Notes: generated by a model from the sequence alone, not told the origin. 41,632 nucleotides of DNA from Anaeroplasma sp. (GCA_022768655.1 JALEQD010000010.1:1-41632); one strand, 5' to 3'; positions 8,585-16,462 are shown, counted from the first letter of the stretch. A program made the numbers and translations.

Positions 8585-9505
8585 CTAGTAATGAACCTTT
8601 TTCTTAGATACTAAGAATTGAATTAAGGTAATGAATAGAATGATTACGAATAAGAATAGTGCACCAGCAGCAGCTCTACCAGTCCATACCTGACTTAATG
8701 AATCATAAATAAATCCTACCATTGTTGTCATACCATAATCCTTTAGATTTTCGCCAAAAATACCAACAGCACTAGTATATTCTTTAAATGCTCCAATGAA
8801 ACCTGTAACTACAACATATAATAACATTGGAGAAATTAATGGAACTGTAATTTTTGTAAATACTCTAAATCTAGATGTTCCATCAACCCTTGCAGCATCA
8901 TAATATTGCTTATTAACAGATTGTAATGCACCCAATAAAATCATAATTTTAAATGGCAATGCATTCCAAATTATATATGTACATAGTACAAACATTTTAT
9001 TAAATTTAGGAGCATTAGTTGATACCCAAGTTAAATCAGTAACATCAACTCCAAAAAGCTGTAACAAATGATTAAACAAACCAATATTATTTACAACTGA
9101 TCCCGTTTGATAAACACTAAATATCATTGAAAATACCATACCAATGGCAATTCCATTTGTAACATAAGGTAAGAAATAAATTGTTTGTAAAAATGATCTA
9201 AGAGGTTTAATTGAATTTAAACCTACCGCAATCAACAATGCAATTATTGTTGAAAGAGGAACTGTAACAAACGCAATAATACACGTATTAACAAGTCCTT
9301 CAATCAAATAATCATTTTTAAATACCTGAACATAATTGTTAATACCAAATTTAAATGAAACACCTGATGCAGCTAAAGACTGCTTGTATCCATTTAAAAA
9401 TGATATATAAATAGTATTAACTAGTGGATAAAAAGTAAACACAGCTAAAATTATTAGTGCCGGTGCTAAATATATCCATGCTTTCCAACCATTTTTTTGT
9501 TCCAT
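8585..9505 (-). CDS. ABC transporter permease (UgpA/MalF type)
   Basis: This is the second membrane subunit of the importer. The start MEQKNGWKAWIYLAPALIIL is the classical opening of the UgpA/LacF family. The EAA loop YYDAARVDGTSRFRVFTKITVPL lies at about residues 200-222. Length is 306 residues with six predicted membrane segments. It lies 11 bases behind the ATPase gene. It lacks the long extra periplasmic loop of E. coli MalF, as is normal in Firmicutes. Confidence 0.92.
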   Translation of the reverse strand: MEQKNGWKAWIYLAPALIILAVFTFYPLVNTIYISFLNGYKQSLAASGVSFKFGINNYVQVFKNDYLIEGLVNTCIIAFVTVPLSTIIALLIAVGLNSIKPLRSFLQTIYFLPYVTNGIAIGMVFSMIFSVYQTGSVVNNIGLFNHLLQLFGVDVTDLTWVSTNAPKFNKMFVLCTYIIWNALPFKIMILLGALQSVNKQYYDAARVDGTSRFRVFTKITVPLISPMLLYVVVTGFIGAFKEYTSAVGIFGENLKDYGMTTMVGFIYDSLSQVWTGRAAAGALFLFVIILFITLIQFLVSKKKVHY

Positions 9506-9516
9506 AGAAATCCTCC

Positions 9517-10629
9517 TTATTCTGTAACAGGCTCATTAGCCTCTAAAGAAGGGCTTTCTTTTGGTTCATATAATCTAACTTCTGTTTCTTTATTGAACAA
9601 GAAAATCTTATTTGGTTTAATTGAAAGCTTAACCTCACCAACACCTACATTTACGTCTGCATCAACTATGATTCTTAGTGATGGCTTTAAGCATTCAGCA
9701 TGGTTAGCAATAATAGAAATATCTCTTCCCATTATCTCTAATTGTTGAACATTAACTGTAAATTCGCCATTTGGATCAACCTCACAGCCTTCGGGTCTAA
9801 TACCAACATATACTTCTTGATTTGGAAGTTTTGTATCCATAATTGCTTCTTCACCAATATAAACTTTACCATTTTCAATTTTACCATTAAATGTATTAAT
9901 AGGTGGTGTACCTAAAAATTGTGCAACGAATAAGTTTGCAGGATCATCATAAACCTTTTGAGGTGCATCCATTTGCTGAACTACACCTAATTTCATTACA
10001 ATGATTATATCTGAAATACTCATAGCTTCTTCTTGATCATGTGTAACGAATACAGTAGTTACTCCTGTTTCTCTTTGAATTCTTTTTATTTCTTCTCTTG
10101 TTTGTAATCTTAATCTAGCATCTAGATTTGATAGAGGCTCATCTAACAACAAAACATTAGGAGATTTAACTAACGCACGTGCAATCGCAACTCTTTGTTG
10201 CTGTCCACCAGAAAGCTCATTTGGCTTTCTATCCATTAAATTCTCTAATTGAACAAGCTTTGCTGCTTCTGTAGCTCTTTCTAAAGCAATTTTCTTTGGA
10301 ATTCTTTGATTTAACAAAGGAAACATTATATTTTGACCTACTGTCATGTGTGGATATAATGCATAATTTTGGAATACTAAACCAATACCTCTTTTTTCAG
10401 GTGCTAGCTTTGTAACATTGTTTTCTCCAAAATAAATTTCTCCTGAAGAAGGAGTTTGTAATCCTGAAATCATAAACAATGTTGTTGATTTACCACAGCC
10501 TGATGGTCCAAGCAATCCAACTAGCTTTCCATCTGGAATTTCAACATCCATATTATCGACTGCTCTTACTTCAGTCTTTGTTTTCTTGTTCATAAAAACT
10601 TTAGTTAAATTTTTAAGCACAATTTTCAT
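9517..10629 (-). CDS. ABC transporter ATPase (UgpC/MsmX family)
   Basis: This is the ATP-hydrolysing subunit. Walker A is GPSGCGKST (about residue 42), the Q-loop is VFQNYALYPH, the signature is LSGGQQQR (about 138) and Walker B is VLLLDEP, followed by the H-loop THDQEEA. A C-terminal TOBE-like regulatory domain starts near residue 235 (FNGKIENGKVYIG). The ORF track begins at GTG 10641, but GGGGTGA sits 8 bases before ATG 10629 and is the better ribosome binding site. It is the first gene of the operon. MsmX-type ATPases often serve several importers, and here the gene is bound to one transporter, a layout seen in Mollicutes. Confidence 0.93.
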   Translation of the reverse strand: MKIVLKNLTKVFMNKKTKTEVRAVDNMDVEIPDGKLVGLLGPSGCGKSTTLFMISGLQTPSSGEIYFGENNVTKLAPEKRGIGLVFQNYALYPHMTVGQNIMFPLLNQRIPKKIALERATEAAKLVQLENLMDRKPNELSGGQQQRVAIARALVKSPNVLLLDEPLSNLDARLRLQTREEIKRIQRETGVTTVFVTHDQEEAMSISDIIIVMKLGVVQQMDAPQKVYDDPANLFVAQFLGTPPINTFNGKIENGKVYIGEEAIMDTKLPNQEVYVGIRPEGCEVDPNGEFTVNVQQLEIMGRDISIIANHAECLKPSLRIIVDADVNVGVGEVKLSIKPNKIFLFNKETEVRLYEPKESPSLEANEPVTE

Positions 10630-10667
10630 AAAAAATTTCACCCCGATTTATTTTTTCGACAATCATA

Positions 10668-10696
10668 ACTATACTTTATTTTATCAAAATAAGCAA
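10668..10696 (-). promoter_or_regulatory. Predicted sigma-A promoter of the transporter-nuclease operon
   Basis: Reading on the minus strand, TTGCTT and TATAGT are separated by 17 bases, about 40 bases upstream of the ATPase start. No cre-like palindrome is seen nearby. This is pattern matching only. Confidence 0.5.
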
Positions 10697-10754
10697 ATAA
10701 TGTAAATAATATTGGTTGTATTATTACTTGTTTTTTACTACTTTTTTGTCAAAA

Positions 10755-10792
10755 AAACAAAAAAGGAGTATTATCTCCCCTTTTTTAAAAAT
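10755..10792 (-). terminator. Terminator after the MBL lipoprotein gene
   Basis: On the minus strand GGAG-ATAATA-CTCC forms a hairpin, flanked by A-run and T-run and followed by T6GT7. It lies just after the stop of the MBL gene and upstream of the transporter promoter, so it separates the asnS unit from the transporter operon. Confidence 0.65.
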
Positions 10793-10803
10793 TTTAAGCA
10801 AAA

Positions 10804-12450
10804 TTATCGTTTTTGATAGAATATTGTTGAATCTAATTTATACGAGTTTTCTCCTGTAACTTTTGCACCATTATAATAATAACCTTTTGTTGCACCAAAG
10901 CCTGTTACACCAATATTATTTATACCATTATCTACTAAATGAATTGTACCCATCGTTCCATTAAAATATACATTTCTACTGCTACTAATTTTATTTAATT
11001 CATAAAGTCTTGATAAAAATATTTTAGATGGATGATCATTAGCAAAAGGATTAAATGAATCAACAATTGCTGCAGAAATTAAACAAATTTCTGGATTAAT
11101 AAAATCTAAAAACCTTTTTGAATTTGTATTATGGGTACTTGAACCATGATGTGCTGCTTTATAAACAGTAATATTTTCAATATCTTCCTTCATTAAGCTT
11201 TCTTCAAAAATCAATTCATCTCCTGATATATCACCAGAAAACAAATAAGAATGATTTTTAAATTGTAATTTTACTACAACTGAGTAATCATTTTCATTAT
11301 CACTAGTAGCTTTTGAACCTGTTTTTGCATATTGATTTGTATTTAAAACCTCTAATGATAAATCATCTGAGAATTTATACTTCTTTTGTCCACCATTTGT
11401 ATAATTTACACAATCATAAGCAGAATAATACTTTGCTCCTAATTTAACATATGAATCACGAATACTTTCATATGTTTTTGAATTTCCGCCATCAGCATAA
11501 CCATAATCAATTATCAAACCAACTGAATTAATACTATTTAAAGCACCATTTGAAAAACCACCTAAATGATCACCATGTCCGTGAGTACCTATTAATACAT
11601 CGAGTTTTTTATCATCACAATAACTTAATAATAATTTATTAATATTAGGCCCATCTTCTTTTTGACCAGCATCAATAAGCATATCAAAATCTCCTGATTT
11701 TATGTAAATAGAATCACCATATTGATATACCATTTCAATAACATAGGTATCTAATATATTGCCGGTATTTACCTTAAAATCAGTATTAACTAAATTTTCA
11801 AGTTTACTTTCTATTTCTTGAGTTTTATCGTAAAATTCAAGACTTTCGCTTAAAAAAACAATGGTTTTTATTGCAGAGCTAACACTCTTTTTTAGTGTTT
11901 CTGAAATGTCAATTTTTATTTCTTTTATTTCTTCCTTATTAAATGTAATTTCTATTTTTATTGGATTAACTGTATCATACTGATAATCCTTTTCAAGATC
12001 ATTAGAAGTATTGGATATTAGATTTTTAAAATAAGAAACATTTGGTGTTTTTATAGTTTTCTTTGCTACACCATTAGAAATATCATAGTCCTTTATCTTA
12101 AATATATAATCTATTCCTATTAGAGAATATACATCAGAATATGTATAATCAATAGATTTAAAGGTATCACCTAATAAATAATAAAACTTATTATCAACTC
12201 TAGTGATATATCCCTCACCATTATTATTCTCAATTTCAGCAAAATAATTATTAGAATTTACATTAATTGTTTTAGTTGCTTGTATTAATACACCATTTTT
12301 ATCTATAACATCAGTTTTTTCTAAAAGCTTTACTTCTTTTAGATTGCTATATTCATTTAAAAGAATATAAAAATCTTCTTCTTTAGCACTACATGCTGAT
12401 AAAAATAAAACAAATAATGTTATTAAAAATATAATAAATCTTTTTTTCAT
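10804..12450 (-). CDS. ComEC-like metallo-beta-lactamase lipoprotein
   Basis: This is a 548-residue lipoprotein with lipobox LSAC. The first 240 or so residues are an unrecognised exported domain. From about residue 245 it is a metallo-beta-lactamase fold: LIDAGQKEDG, the metal motif THGHGDHLGG (about 290), DYSVVVKL, FSGDISGDE, and AAHHGSSTHNT. This order matches the hydrolase domain found at the C-terminus of the DNA-uptake protein ComEC and in stand-alone secreted versions. In ComEC that domain is thought to degrade DNA; here the substrate is unknown. The start is 12 bases after the asnS stop with a weak ribosome binding site, so it is likely co-transcribed with asnS by readthrough. It sits next to the nuclease operon. 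Confidence 0.82.
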   Translation of the reverse strand: MKKRFIIFLITLFVLFLSACSAKEEDFYILLNEYSNLKEVKLLEKTDVIDKNGVLIQATKTINVNSNNYFAEIENNNGEGYITRVDNKFYYLLGDTFKSIDYTYSDVYSLIGIDYIFKIKDYDISNGVAKKTIKTPNVSYFKNLISNTSNDLEKDYQYDTVNPIKIEITFNKEEIKEIKIDISETLKKSVSSAIKTIVFLSESLEFYDKTQEIESKLENLVNTDFKVNTGNILDTYVIEMVYQYGDSIYIKSGDFDMLIDAGQKEDGPNINKLLLSYCDDKKLDVLIGTHGHGDHLGGFSNGALNSINSVGLIIDYGYADGGNSKTYESIRDSYVKLGAKYYSAYDCVNYTNGGQKKYKFSDDLSLEVLNTNQYAKTGSKATSDNENDYSVVVKLQFKNHSYLFSGDISGDELIFEESLMKEDIENITVYKAAHHGSSTHNTNSKRFLDFINPEICLISAAIVDSFNPFANDHPSKIFLSRLYELNKISSSRNVYFNGTMGTIHLVDNGINNIGVTGFGATKGYYYNGAKVTGENSYKLDSTIFYQKR

Positions 12451-12462
12451 ACTATACCCATA

Positions 12463-13842
12463 TTAATATTCACAATTTTTTGGAGTTCTTGGATATGGAA
12501 TAACATCACGTATATTTTCAATACCTGTTAGATACATAATTAAGCGTTCAAAGCCCATACCAAAGCCTGAATGAACACAGCCACCATATCTACGAGTATC
12601 TAAATACCAATCAATACCTTCCTTATCAATATGTAAATCATCCATTTTCTTTAAAAGAACATCAAGATTTTCTTCTCTTTGTGAACCACCCATAAGCTCA
12701 CCAGCCTTAGGTACAACTAAATCAACTGCGGCAACGGTTTTTCCATCTGGATTTAATTTCATATACCATGCCTTTATATCCTTTGGCCAGTTTGTAATAA
12801 ATACTGGACCATTAAAATATTCAGTAATATATCTTTCATGCTCTTTTGCAATATCATCATTATAATTAGGAGTAAATTCCCATTTTTGATTTGCTTTTAA
12901 TAATATATCAACAACATCATGATGAGAAATTCTTGTAAATTTAGCATTTAATAAGTCTGTAAGCTTTGTTTTTAATCCTTTTTCTACAAACTGATCACAA
13001 AAATCAATTTCAGCTGGACAATTATCTATAACATATTTGATTACATATTTTAGCATTTCTTCTTCAATATCCATTAGACCCTCTAAATCACAAAATGCCA
13101 TTTCTGGTTCAATCATCCAAAATTCATTGGCATGAGTTTGAGTATTTGAATTCTCTGTTCTAAATGTAGGTCCAAAAGTATATATATCACCAAATGCCAT
13201 TGCGAAGGTTTCACCTTGTAATTGTCCTGAACCAGTAATCCAAGCTTGTTTTCCAAATAAATCCTTTGAAAAATCAACCTTACCATCTTCATCATATGGT
13301 AAATTATTAAAATCTAATGTTGTAATTTTAAACATTTGATCTGATCCTTCACAATCAGCACATGTTATTAATGGTGTATGAACATACAAATAACCATTAG
13401 ATTGAAAATATGAATGTACAGCCATTGCTGCTACACTTCTAATTCTAAATACAGCATTAAATAAATTTGTTCTTGGTCTTAAATGAGCATTATCTCTTAA
13501 GAACTCTCTTGTATGACGCTTTGGTTGAATTGGGTAATCCTCAGGACAATCACCAAGCATTTCAACCTTAGTAGCATGTAATTCAAGAGGTTGCTTTGCT
13601 TCAGGAGTTAATACAACCTTACCTGTAACAGCAACAGATACACCTGTTCTAAATTTTGATATTTCTTCGAAATTTTCAAGCTTTTGATCATATACTACCT
13701 GTAAATTAGTAATAATAGATCCATCATTTACACTCAAGAAACCAAATTGAGCTTGTGCTCTATTTGTTCTAACCCATGCACATAAGAATATTTCTTGTTC
13801 TTTTGGGCTTTCAAATAATTTTTTAATTCTTACTCTTTGCAT
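12463..13842 (-). CDS. asnS: Asparaginyl-tRNA synthetase
   Basis: AsnRS charges tRNA-Asn with asparagine. It is a class IIb synthetase: an N-terminal OB fold binds the anticodon (residues 1-110, beginning MQRVRIKKLF), motif 2 is FRTENSNTQTHANEFWMIEPEM (about 228), and motif 3 is GFGMGFERLIMYLTG (about 427). The HANEFW and ENIRDVIPYPR blocks point to AsnRS rather than AspRS. The length of 459 residues is normal. AAGGAG precedes the ATG. Expression is controlled by the T-box leader immediately upstream, so the gene should rise when tRNA-Asn is uncharged. The protein is complete. Confidence 0.95.
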   Translation of the reverse strand: MQRVRIKKLFESPKEQEIFLCAWVRTNRAQAQFGFLSVNDGSIITNLQVVYDQKLENFEEISKFRTGVSVAVTGKVVLTPEAKQPLELHATKVEMLGDCPEDYPIQPKRHTREFLRDNAHLRPRTNLFNAVFRIRSVAAMAVHSYFQSNGYLYVHTPLITCADCEGSDQMFKITTLDFNNLPYDEDGKVDFSKDLFGKQAWITGSGQLQGETFAMAFGDIYTFGPTFRTENSNTQTHANEFWMIEPEMAFCDLEGLMDIEEEMLKYVIKYVIDNCPAEIDFCDQFVEKGLKTKLTDLLNAKFTRISHHDVVDILLKANQKWEFTPNYNDDIAKEHERYITEYFNGPVFITNWPKDIKAWYMKLNPDGKTVAAVDLVVPKAGELMGGSQREENLDVLLKKMDDLHIDKEGIDWYLDTRRYGGCVHSGFGMGFERLIMYLTGIENIRDVIPYPRTPKNCEY

Positions 13843-13866
13843 AATTTTTCTCCTTTTAAAAATAAA

Positions 13867-14095
13867 AAAACCTTAGATTTAAAATCTAAGGACGAATTAT
13901 CGTGGTACCACCTTAGTTCTATATATATAATATATAGCACTCAAATCCTTTAACGCAGGAATACGGATAGTTCTACTTACTTTCTTCTATCACTCAAAGG
14001 TGTTGTCCATTAAGAAATGTAATCTATTTTCACCATACATAGACTCTCTTATATACATTCTACTTAATTTTCTTCTTATCTTCGTTTTTTTATAC
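13867..14095 (-). promoter_or_regulatory. T-box riboswitch (leader of asnS)
   Basis: On the minus strand the T-box sequence AAGGTGGTACCACG (13914-13901) is followed by CGTCC and a strong terminator hairpin, CCTTAGATTT/AAATCTAAGG with a T7 run (13891-13864). The AAGG of the T-box can pair with CCTT of the terminator, which is the antiterminator/terminator switch of this class. The leader is about 230 nt long. A candidate Asn specifier codon AAC lies in GGACAACACC (about 14004-14002). The class is clear; the exact specifier is inference from the gene downstream. Confidence 0.92.
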
Positions 14096-14101
14096 TCTTT
14101 T

Positions 14102-14130
14102 ATTATAGAACATTAATATTATTATTGCAA
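14102..14130 (-). promoter_or_regulatory. Sigma-A promoter of the asnS T-box unit
   Basis: On the minus strand TTGCAA (14130-14125) and TATAAT (14107-14102) are separated by exactly 17 bases. Transcription would start near 14095, at the 5' end of the T-box leader. Confidence 0.75.
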
Positions 14131-14144
14131 ATAATTTTTAAGTA

Positions 14145-14173
14145 GAATATTAATAAACAATACTGCATAAATT
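14145..14173 (+). promoter_or_regulatory. Predicted sporulation sigma-E promoter of cwlJ-gerQ
   Basis: GAATATT, a 14-base spacer, and CATAAATT match the mother-cell sigma-E consensus known from Bacillus (kmATATT, 13-15 bases, CATACAmT) with one mismatch. It lies 17 bases upstream of the cwlJ start, and cwlJ is a sigma-E gene in B. subtilis. The divergent asnS promoter is 15-40 bases away. Confidence 0.7.
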
Positions 14174-14190
14174 TAGACAGAGGTGAAAAA

Positions 14191-14610
14191 ATGGCAATTA
14201 TTGCACATAACAATGAGGAAGTAAAGCTACTAGCTAGATTAATGCGTGCTGAAGCAGAATCTGATGGAAAAAAAGGTATGCTATGTGTAGGTAATGTTGC
14301 GGTAAATAGAGCACTTGCTAAATGTTATGAATTTAAAAACGTAACAACAGTATATAAAGCAGTAACTATGCAGCCTGGTGGCTTTGAAGCAACATATAAA
14401 AGCTATTTCTATCAAGCAGCAAGAAAATCAGAAATCGAATTAGCAAAAAGAATACTAAATGGCGAAAAGGTTCATCCGGCAACAAATGCTTTATGGTTTT
14501 ACAATCCTCATGGACAGTCCTGTAGATCAACATGGTATGGTGCATACAACACTGGAAAATATAAAAGCCACTGCTTCTATACACCACCTGATAGTGCAAA
14601 ATGCTATTAG
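14191..14610 (+). CDS. cwlJ: Spore cortex-lytic / cell wall hydrolase, CwlJ-SleB family
   Basis: CwlJ is a lytic enzyme that degrades spore cortex peptidoglycan in germination. The 139-residue protein is one SleB/CwlJ catalytic domain. The probable catalytic Glu lies in ARLMRAEAESDGKKGM, followed by VGNVAVNR, PGGFEA, ALWFYNP and HCFYTP. It has no signal peptide and no peptidoglycan-binding domain, as in Bacillus CwlJ (142 residues), which is made in the mother cell and held in the coat by GerQ. GAGGTG sits about 6 bases before the ATG. The next gene is gerQ, in the same reading frame just behind the TAG stop. Cw1J is preferred over SleB because of the length, lack of signal and the gerQ neighbour. 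Confidence 0.9.
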   Translation: MAIIAHNNEEVKLLARLMRAEAESDGKKGMLCVGNVAVNRALAKCYEFKNVTTVYKAVTMQPGGFEATYKSYFYQAARKSEIELAKRILNGEKVHPATNALWFYNPHGQSCRSTWYGAYNTGKYKSHCFYTPPDSAKCY

Positions 14611-14622
14611 AAAGGAAGGATT

Positions 14623-14973
14623 ATTATTAATTATTATTACCCACTACCACCAGTATATCCATACCAATTTCAAGGATATAATCCCTACAACAATATGAGT
14701 CAAGAAAGACCTGATATGGATGAATCAAGCTATATTGAAAACATATTAAGATTAAACCTAGGAAAAGTAGTTTCAGTTTATATGAATTTTGAAAATTCAC
14801 AATGGGGATCAAAAATCTTCAAAGGAAAACTAGAAGCAGCTGGAAAGGATCATATTATCATATCTGATTTACAAACAAATATGAGATATCTTCTACTAAC
14901 AATATATCTAGATTATATTACATTTGATGAAGAAATAAATTATTATTATCCATATCAAAACACTCAAAAGTAA
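14623..14973 (+). CDS. gerQ: Spore coat protein GerQ; apparent ATT start
   Basis: GerQ is a spore coat protein needed to localise CwlJ. The conserved core runs from SSYIENILRLNLGKVVSVYMNF through WGSKIFKGKLEAAGKDHIII and the LLTIYLDYITFDE tail. The ORF track starts at ATG 14695, but the frame is open right back to the cwlJ TAG. The added residues read NYYYPLPPVYPYQFQGYNPYNN, a Tyr/Pro-rich segment like the GerQ N-terminus. AAAGGAAGGA (14611-14620) is a strong ribosome binding site, yet no ATG, GTG or TTG follows in frame before 14695; three ATT codons (14620, 14623, 14626) are the candidates. ATG 14695 has no site at proper spacing. The start given is my choice among the ATTs. The function is well supported by the cwlJ neighbour. 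Confidence 0.8.
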   Translation: MINYYYPLPPVYPYQFQGYNPYNNMSQERPDMDESSYIENILRLNLGKVVSVYMNFENSQWGSKIFKGKLEAAGKDHIIISDLQTNMRYLLLTIYLDYITFDEEINYYYPYQNTQK

Positions 14974-14993
14974 TGCATACGCATTGCTTTTTT
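14969..14993 (+). terminator. Terminator of cwlJ-gerQ
   Basis: AGTAATGC-ATAC-GCATTGCT forms an 8-bp stem (one G-T pair) followed by T6. It overlaps the gerQ stop codon. Confidence 0.75.
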
Positions 14994-15040
14994 GTGTATT
15001 AAATAATAAAATATTAATAAAAGAAAAGAGGAATAAAAAT

Positions 15041-15436
15041 ATGTGTGTATTTTGTAAAATAATTAAAGGCGAAATTCCTTCAAAAAAAATTTATGAGGAT
15101 GATGATGTTTTAGCAATACTAGATATATCTCAAGCAACATTAGGACATACACTTGTATTACCAAAAAAACACTATGAAAATCTTTTTTCTATAGAAAATA
15201 ATGATTATTTGAAGGTAATGGAAAAAGTTAAAATGCTTGCTAAAGCTATTACATCAGCATTAAATGCTTCAGGATGTAATATTTTAAATAATTGCGGAGA
15301 ATTAGCAGGACAATCTGTTATGCATTTCCATGTTCACATCATTCCTAGATATGAAAATGATGATTTGAAAATTGAATTTAAAGAGCATAGCTTGAACTTA
15401 GAAGAAATACAAAAAATAATTGTTAATAAATTGTAA
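15041..15436 (+). CDS. hit: HIT family nucleotide-binding hydrolase
   Basis: This is a histidine-triad protein of the Hint branch, which hydrolyses purine nucleoside phosphoramidates and adenylates in the cytoplasm. The 131-residue protein starts MCVFCKIIKGEIPSKK, with the CxxC zinc pair, has ILDISQATLGHTLVLPKKH, and carries the catalytic triad HFHVHIIPR at about residue 96. The ORF track extends to a TTG at 14984, but AAGAGGA 8 bases before ATG 15041 and homology to Hint fix the start. It follows the gerQ terminator and ends with its own terminator, so it is a single-gene unit. Confidence 0.92.
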   Translation: MCVFCKIIKGEIPSKKIYEDDDVLAILDISQATLGHTLVLPKKHYENLFSIENNDYLKVMEKVKMLAKAITSALNASGCNILNNCGELAGQSVMHFHVHIIPRYENDDLKIEFKEHSLNLEEIQKIIVNKL

Positions 15437-15454
15437 TGCTTATAAATAAATTTC

Positions 15455-15486
15455 AAGGTAGATTAGAAATGATCTACCTTATTTTT
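15455..15486 (+). terminator. Terminator of the HIT gene
   Basis: A perfect 9-bp stem, AAGGTAGAT (15455-15463) with ATCTACCTT (15472-15480), is followed by ATTTTT. Confidence 0.85.
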
Positions 15487-15585
15487 ATGAATGTTATATT
15501 TTTATCAAATTTCGGCAAAACTTTTTTCTTTAGAAATAAGATTAAGAAGAAAAAATAATAAAGTCAATAAGTGAAAAAAGAGATA

Positions 15586-15924
15586 TTATTTTATAATCTC
15601 ATTTAAATCTACAATCAATTTAGGTAAATCATATTTAACAGTATTATAAATAATATCTAATTGTATAGAACCATAATCATGAACAATTCTATTTCTTAAA
15701 CCACTAATTTTATTCCATGGTATATTAGGATATACTTCATTGATAGAAAGAGGTAATTTTTTCACATTTTCTGATATTTGAACGAATTTAAAACTAATTG
15801 CAGATGATAAAATCTCATCCATATTAAATTCCTGTAATGATATTGCTTCTAAATGTTTTATACAAAAATTAATATCATCGATTATTTTTTCAACATAATA
15901 TTTATAAGTTTTTCCATTATCCAT
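15586..15924 (-). CDS. HepT-like toxin (HEPN ribonuclease)
   Basis: HepT is the RNase toxin of the HepT/MntA toxin-antitoxin class, an all-alpha HEPN protein. The 112-residue length is normal. The motif RX4HXY is seen as RNRIVHDY at about residues 77-84; R and H are catalytic, and the Tyr is the residue that MntA modifies with AMP in studied pairs. The preceding block VQISENVKKLPLS and PNIPWNKI is also typical. The gene overlaps the upstream antitoxin by 8 bases, so the two are translationally coupled. A GAGAT/ATCTC hairpin with T6 on the minus strand overlaps its 3' end (about 15573-15600). Confidence 0.88.
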   Translation of the reverse strand: MDNGKTYKYYVEKIIDDINFCIKHLEAISLQEFNMDEILSSAISFKFVQISENVKKLPLSINEVYPNIPWNKISGLRNRIVHDYGSIQLDIIYNTVKYDLPKLIVDLNEIIK

Positions 15925-16384
15925 AAATCTTTATTCCGTCCTTCAATATTTCTCTTAAAAGTTCTAGATTATTTTCTAATTGATTAATCTTTAGTAAATC
16001 AATTCTTTTATGCAAGGTTTGTCTTAATTCTTCAACTAATCCAAAAAAATCTAATCCAGTTATATCAGAATCTATTATTAAATCTATATCACTAGTCTTA
16101 GTAGCCTTGTTTTTTGCATATGAGCCAAATAAATAACAAAAATTTATATTATATTTAGAAAAAACACTTTCAATTTTAATTTTTATATCTTCAATTTTTA
16201 AAATACCATTTTCTTCATCTATTAATGAAAATTCATTAAGCTTATATATATAATATTTGAGTTTTGAATCTTCATAGTCTAAAGCTTCATATTTTTGGTA
16301 TGTTCTCCTTGATATTCCCAATATTTTTGCAGCTTCAATTTGAGTTATGCCTAATGATTCCCTTATTATTCTAAGTTCACTCAT
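15917..16384 (-). CDS. HTH-MNT nucleotidyltransferase antitoxin (MntA-like)
   Basis: This is the antitoxin partner of HepT. Residues 1-55 are an XRE-type helix-turn-helix (LRIIRESLGITQIEAAKILGIS). Residues 60-150 are a minimal nucleotidyltransferase with the GSx10DxD motif, seen as FGSYAKNKATKTSDIDLII. Known MntA proteins inactivate HepT by transferring AMP to its RX4HXY tyrosine. The fused HTH is an addition to the minimal form and suggests self-regulation through DNA binding. The ORF track begins at a GTG (16393), but GAGGTG 6 bases before ATG 16384 marks the start. It overlaps hepT by 8 bases. Palindromes lie in its promoter. Confidence 0.87.
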   Translation of the reverse strand: MSELRIIRESLGITQIEAAKILGISRRTYQKYEALDYEDSKLKYYIYKLNEFSLIDEENGILKIEDIKIKIESVFSKYNINFCYLFGSYAKNKATKTSDIDLIIDSDITGLDFFGLVEELRQTLHKRIDLLKINQLENNLELLREILKDGIKIYG

Positions 16385-16407
16385 TTTCTTCACCTCACTT
16401 CAATATA

Positions 16408-16462
16408 AGTATATACCGATTTGCGCAAAATAGTCAATATGTATGCGCAAAAATTACGCACA
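16408..16462 (-). promoter_or_regulatory. Promoter and putative operators of the HepT/MNT pair
   Basis: On the minus strand TTGACT (16437-16432) and TATACT (16413-16408) form a sigma-A promoter with an 18-base spacer. The palindrome TTTGCGCAAA (16420-16429) lies within the spacer. Related sequences follow upstream, ATGCGCAAAAATTACGCA (16443-16460) and ATGCGAAA (about 16475). These repeated TGCGCAA sites are good candidates for binding by the antitoxin's HTH. The promoter and repeats are seen; the binding is inferred. Confidence 0.65.

Noticed and set aside
14459-14698. 79-residue plus ORF across the end of cwlJ and the start of gerQ
   Set aside because: It is out of frame with both conserved genes, and the GerQ-like Tyr/Pro-rich segment is in the other frame.
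14366-14812. Two minus ORFs opposite cwlJ-gerQ
   Set aside because: Antisense shadows with no ribosome binding site and no recognisable product.
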